Positions 4,875 through 7,232 of a DNA stretch of 7,232 nt are shown here, piece after piece. The notes under the pieces are model-generated. The model was not told the origin of the DNA and searched no databases. It was given only the letters and a program-made list of their open reading frames with translations. Position 1 is the first letter of the stretch; each line of letters starts with the position of its first letter. The position numbers and the translations under genes are program-made. The DNA is taken from assembly GCA_002321395.1 (NCBI GenBank), contig DCMK01000056.1:3847-11078 (forward strand), read 5' to 3'. Source of the DNA: Caryophanales bacterium UBA1624 (lineage in GTDB: Bacteria > Bacillota_I > Bacilli_A > RFN20 > CAG-826).

Positions 4875-5918
4875 TTACTTCGCGCCGAGGATTTCGCCGT
4901 ACTTCTTCGCCAAGCGCATCATCTGGCAGGTGAAGGAGTATTCGTTGTCGTACCAAGAGGCGACTTTGACGAACACCTTATCTTCCGCGGGGATGAGCAT
5001 GGTGAGGGTGGCATCGAAGATGGAGCCTTCGGTCCTGCCGAGGATGTCGGAGGAGACGATTTCTTCATCGTTGTAGCCGAGGATGCCCTTGAGTTCGCCC
5101 TCAGAGGCTTCCTTCATGGCGGCGTTGATTTCCTCAACGGTGACGTCCTTCTTCAAAAGGAGGGTGCAGTCGCAGATGGAGCCATCGGTGACCGGGACGC
5201 GGATGGCATTGCCGTTGAGCTTGCCATTGAGTTCGGGGATGACTTTGCCGACGGCCTTGGCGGCGCCGGTGGAGGTCGGAACGATGTTGGCGGCGCCGGC
5301 GCGGGAACGGCGGATGTTCTTGCCGGCGAGGTCGAGGATGCGCTGATCGTTGGTGTAAGCGTGGACGGTGGTCATGGTGCCGCCGACGACGCCGAACTTA
5401 TCGTTGAGGACTTTCATCATCGGAGCCAAGCAATTGGTGGTGCAGGAAGCGCCGGAGATGATGGTCTGATCAGCGGTGAGCTTATCGGTGTTGACGCCGA
5501 AGACATAGGTCGGGATGTCTTTGGAGGAAGAAGGGGCGGAGATGATGACGCCTTTGGCGCCGTTTTCCATATGGACGTCTCCGTCTTCGTGGCTCTTCAA
5601 GCGGCCGGTGCACTCCAAGACGAGGTCAACCCCATAGTCCTTCCAGTGGAGATCGTGGGGATCCTTCTGGCCGAGGACGGGGATCTTGTGGCCGTCGAAG
5701 ATGATGTTGGTCTCGTCGGCGGAGATGAGATCCTTGTTCCAGGTGCGATGGGTGGTGTCGTACTTGAGAAGATAAGCGAGGGTCGGGGCATCGACGAGGT
5801 CGTTGATCGCGACGACTTCGAAGATTTCCTTGCCGGCTTCCTTGTTCATCTCATAGGCGCGGCGGAACGCGAGGCGGCCGATGCGGCCAAACCCGTTGAT
5901 TGCAAGTTTGATGGACAT
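4875..5918 (-). CDS. gap: Glyceraldehyde-3-phosphate dehydrogenase, phosphorylating
   Basis: The 347-residue enzyme oxidises glyceraldehyde 3-phosphate to 1,3-bisphosphoglycerate with reduction of NAD, feeding Pgk encoded just downstream. The Rossmann motif NGFGRIG is at 8-14, and Asp40 in INDL is the residue that binds the adenosine ribose and favours NAD. The catalytic Cys159 lies in SGASCTTNCLAP, and the partner His186 in TTVHAYTND. NIRRSRAGAANIVPTSTGAAKA (from 201) and WYDNEYSF (322-329) are standard signatures. The Pro normally following Leu in LDLP is Ala198 here. The start at 5918 follows AAGGAGGA (5936-5929) with 10 nt between; an ATG seven codons earlier precedes that site and is rejected. 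The gene has its own promoter and terminator, so it can be transcribed alone. Strong signals fit high expression. Confidence 0.97.
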   Translation of the reverse strand: MSIKLAINGFGRIGRLAFRRAYEMNKEAGKEIFEVVAINDLVDAPTLAYLLKYDTTHRTWNKDLISADETNIIFDGHKIPVLGQKDPHDLHWKDYGVDLVLECTGRLKSHEDGDVHMENGAKGVIISAPSSSKDIPTYVFGVNTDKLTADQTIISGASCTTNCLAPMMKVLNDKFGVVGGTMTTVHAYTNDQRILDLAGKNIRRSRAGAANIVPTSTGAAKAVGKVIPELNGKLNGNAIRVPVTDGSICDCTLLLKKDVTVEEINAAMKEASEGELKGILGYNDEEIVSSDILGRTEGSIFDATLTMLIPAEDKVFVKVASWYDNEYSFTCQMMRLAKKYGEILGAK

Positions 5919-5946
5919 GTGTTTTAAGTCCTCCTTCATGAAACTG

Positions 5947-5982
5947 CGTTCGTATTATACAAAGTGCGCGCGTGGTTGGAAA
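5947..5982 (-). promoter_or_regulatory. gap promoter with near-palindrome over the -10 box
   Basis: TATAAT lies at 5959-5954 on the minus strand, 35 nt before the gap start. The -35 position 17 nt upstream reads TTTCCA (5982-5977), a weak match. Transcription would start near 5947, leaving a short leader containing the AAGGAGGA site. The 15 nt at 5949-5963, TTTGTATAATACGAA, form an odd palindrome with one mismatched pair. A weak -35 box plus a palindrome on the -10 box is compatible with regulation. Confidence 0.6.
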
Positions 5983-6025
5983 GCAAGGAACGAAAGGAGA
6001 GAAACCGGCATTTCGGGAAACGATT

Positions 6026-6289
6026 TCAACGCAGCAAAACCTCGAGGGGGACGATCCCTTGGAAGAGCTTTTCCAATGACACTCCTAAGGCGGAGGCGAT
6101 GCGCTGCAAAAGGAGAACGCTGGGGTTCCTCCGCCCGTTCTCCAAATCGCTCAGATAGTTCTTCGACACCCCCGAAGCAAGCGCCAAATCCAATTGGGAC
6201 AGCCCTCGTTTCTTCCTTAGGAAAGCAATGCGCATCCCCAATTGGCGGAAGAGGGAAAGCTCATCGGCCGGGCTGTTGCTTTTTCCCAT
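6026..6289 (-). CDS. Small XRE-family helix-turn-helix transcriptional regulator
   Basis: The 87-residue protein is a single Cro/C1-type HTH domain (HTH_3) with short flanks and should bind DNA, probably as a dimer. The five-helix domain spans about 19-77. Helices 2 and 3 fall around SQLDLALASG (31-40) and SKNYLSDLENGRRNPS (42-57), the hallmark pattern of the family, followed by LLLQRIASALGVSLEKLF. There is no sensor or catalytic domain, so any ligand is unknown. The start at 6289 is preceded by GAAAGG with 7 nt spacing and lies 29 nt inside the whiA reading frame in another frame. A later Met19 would cut into the domain edge and lacks good spacing. It ends 107 nt before gap, with a gap promoter between. 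It may regulate gap, itself or distant genes; none is shown. Confidence 0.9.
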   Translation of the reverse strand: MGKSNSPADELSLFRQLGMRIAFLRKKRGLSQLDLALASGVSKNYLSDLENGRRNPSVLLLQRIASALGVSLEKLFQGIVPLEVLLR

Positions 6290-7232
6290 CGTTGGCCCTT
6301 TCTTTCTCGTATTCAAGAAGCAAATTCCGGAACAGGTGGTTGACGTTGCTTTTGCTAACGGAGCTCGCAAGGCGCTCCGAAAGCATTTCGCGGAGCTCGT
6401 CGAGGCTGGCGTCCTTATGTTCCATCCTCAGCTCCATCAAAAGGCGTTTCTTCGGATTGTCGAAATGCTGCCACCCGTCCCGGGAGACGAAGTATTCGAT
6501 CGCATCGACCTGTTTTTGGCTGGCTTTCAAAGTCTTGGAGAGGTTGGCCCCATCCAAATTGCTCAGGCGGTTGCCGATATTGGCGAAATCGCGGTCGACG
6601 CGGACGTTTTCGAACTTCAAGCAGCACTCCGGGGCCCCGATCAGGACCAAGAAATCCGAAATCTGATCGCTCCGTTTCAAATAGACGATGTACTGGTTCC
6701 GCCGCTTGGCGACTTTGGAAGTGAAGGTATGGGAGGAGACGCGGTTGATCAAATGGGAGATCCAATTCGCATAAGTCGGGTCGGAGAGGGCGATTTCCAA
6801 ATGATAGTTGCTGCTGGAGGGGTCGTTGACGGATCCAGAGGCCAAGAAAGCCCCGGACAAATAGGCCGCGGCCTGCTCCGGGGTCGAAGTCAGCGCCTTG
6901 GGGAGCCTCCCGGAGAGGAAATCGACTTGCAAGTCGGAGAGGATATACTCCGCCTCGGGGACCAAGCAATGGTATTTGACCCTCTTGCGAAAGCCGATTC
7001 CTTTGGTATAGGCGAATCGGGGGCTCACCCCATAAACCTCGCGCACCGCCAAATAAAGGAATTTGGCCACGTTTGCCCTCTCGGTGGAAAGGTCGAGCTC
7101 CTCCTTCCCTCCGGAGATATGAATTTCTCCAGAAGTTTTGGCGAAAGAGGAAAGCAAGCTCCGGATGGCGGAGTCCTCCACGGAATGGCGGGCGATTTCC
7201 TCTTTGACCTCCCCCGCGAAGGAAAGGATGTT
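6261..7232 (-). CDS. whiA: WhiA, sporulation/cell-division DNA-binding regulator (5' end just outside the window)
   Basis: WhiA is a DNA-binding protein of Gram-positive bacteria, needed for sporulation septation in Streptomyces and linked to cell division and chromosome segregation in B. subtilis, where it lies with rapZ and yvcK. The visible 323 residues match the family: an N-terminal segment LSFAGEVKEEIAR (3-15) typical of the protein start, the LAGLIDADG-like region with YLSGAFLASGSVNDP (124-138), NYHLEI, KFENVRVDRDFANIGNRLSNLDGANLSKT, and a C-terminal helix-turn-helix near 276-310 (SLDELREMLSE to KSNVNHLFRN). A GTG at 7181 is in frame, but homology clearly continues upstream to the window edge, so that is not the start. 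Only a few residues should be missing. The last 29 nt overlap the XRE regulator gene, indicating co-transcription and possible coupling. Neighbouring rapZ and yvcK genes are expected beyond the right edge but not seen. Confidence 0.95.
   Translation of the reverse strand, partial: NILSFAGEVKEEIARHSVEDSAIRSLLSSFAKTSGEIHISGGKEELDLSTERANVAKFLYLAVREVYGVSPRFAYTKGIGFRKRVKYHCLVPEAEYILSDLQVDFLSGRLPKALTSTPEQAAAYLSGAFLASGSVNDPSSSNYHLEIALSDPTYANWISHLINRVSSHTFTSKVAKRRNQYIVYLKRSDQISDFLVLIGAPECCLKFENVRVDRDFANIGNRLSNLDGANLSKTLKASQKQVDAIEYFVSRDGWQHFDNPKKRLLMELRMEHKDASLDELREMLSERLASSVSKSNVNHLFRNLLLEYEKERANDGKKQQPGR

Noticed and set aside
3474..5927. Open frame of 817 codons on the plus strand, spanning the reverse complement of pgk and gap
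   Set aside because: It lies wholly antisense to two highly conserved genes, crosses their intergenic promoter and terminator, has a Gly/Asp/Val-rich composition typical of reverse frames of biased coding DNA, and shows no recognisable domain.
5985..6025. Possible terminator after the XRE gene (GAAATCG pairing with CGGTTTC)
   Set aside because: The stem is 7 bp with a wobble and a 13-nt loop and is followed only by a mixed pyrimidine stretch, too weak to call.
7179..7181. GTG as the start codon of whiA
   Set aside because: The frame stays open to the window edge and encodes SFAGEVKEEIA, which matches the known WhiA N-terminus, so the real start is further upstream.
1..7232. Mobile element, CRISPR array, toxin-antitoxin or defence system
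   Set aside because: No transposase, integrase, terminal repeats, regularly spaced repeats or defence domains are visible. The lone XRE protein has no partner toxin gene; its neighbours are whiA and gap.

Overview
The window reads as chromosome of an anaerobic, Gram-positive-type bacterium, probably Bacillota (a Bacilli/Erysipelotrichia-like or related uncultured lineage). Support: a whiA gene; a Bacillota-style CTTTGAAAACT motif upstream of 16S rRNA; consecutive gap, pgk and tpiA genes; strong AGGAGG-type ribosome binding sites; and a superoxide reductase, an enzyme typical of anaerobes. TGA is a genuine stop codon in six of the eight protein genes, so the mycoplasma code does not apply. Base composition is fairly G+C rich. 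The lineage is inferred, not proven.

Every supported gene lies on the minus strand, so transcription runs from high to low coordinates. In that order: the 3' part of whiA (entering from the right edge), a small XRE-type regulator whose start overlaps whiA by 29 nt, gap with its own promoter and terminator, then a promoter with a striking 18-nt inverted repeat driving pgk, tpiA and a Bax-inhibitor-1-like membrane protein. These last three overlap by 1 to 4 nt or nearly touch, and end at a strong terminator. Next come a family 2 glycosyltransferase, whose TATAAT box sits only 9 nt from its start codon, and a two-domain superoxide reductase ending at another strong terminator. Finally, about 400 nt of non-coding DNA carries tandem rRNA promoters, an A+T-rich upstream element, a very G+C-rich leader and a boxA-like motif, leading into the 5' end of a 16S rRNA gene cut by the left edge.

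Functionally, gap, pgk and tpiA encode adjacent steps of lower glycolysis. A membrane protein of the BI-1/YccA family is locked into the same operon by a TAATG junction. The XRE regulator sits where some Bacillota carry the glycolytic repressor CggR, so it is a candidate local regulator, but this is unproven. The superoxide reductase fits an anaerobe that meets occasional oxygen. I see no mobile element, CRISPR array, tRNA or defence system. The window is mostly housekeeping DNA, and its interest lies in regulatory architecture and operon composition.
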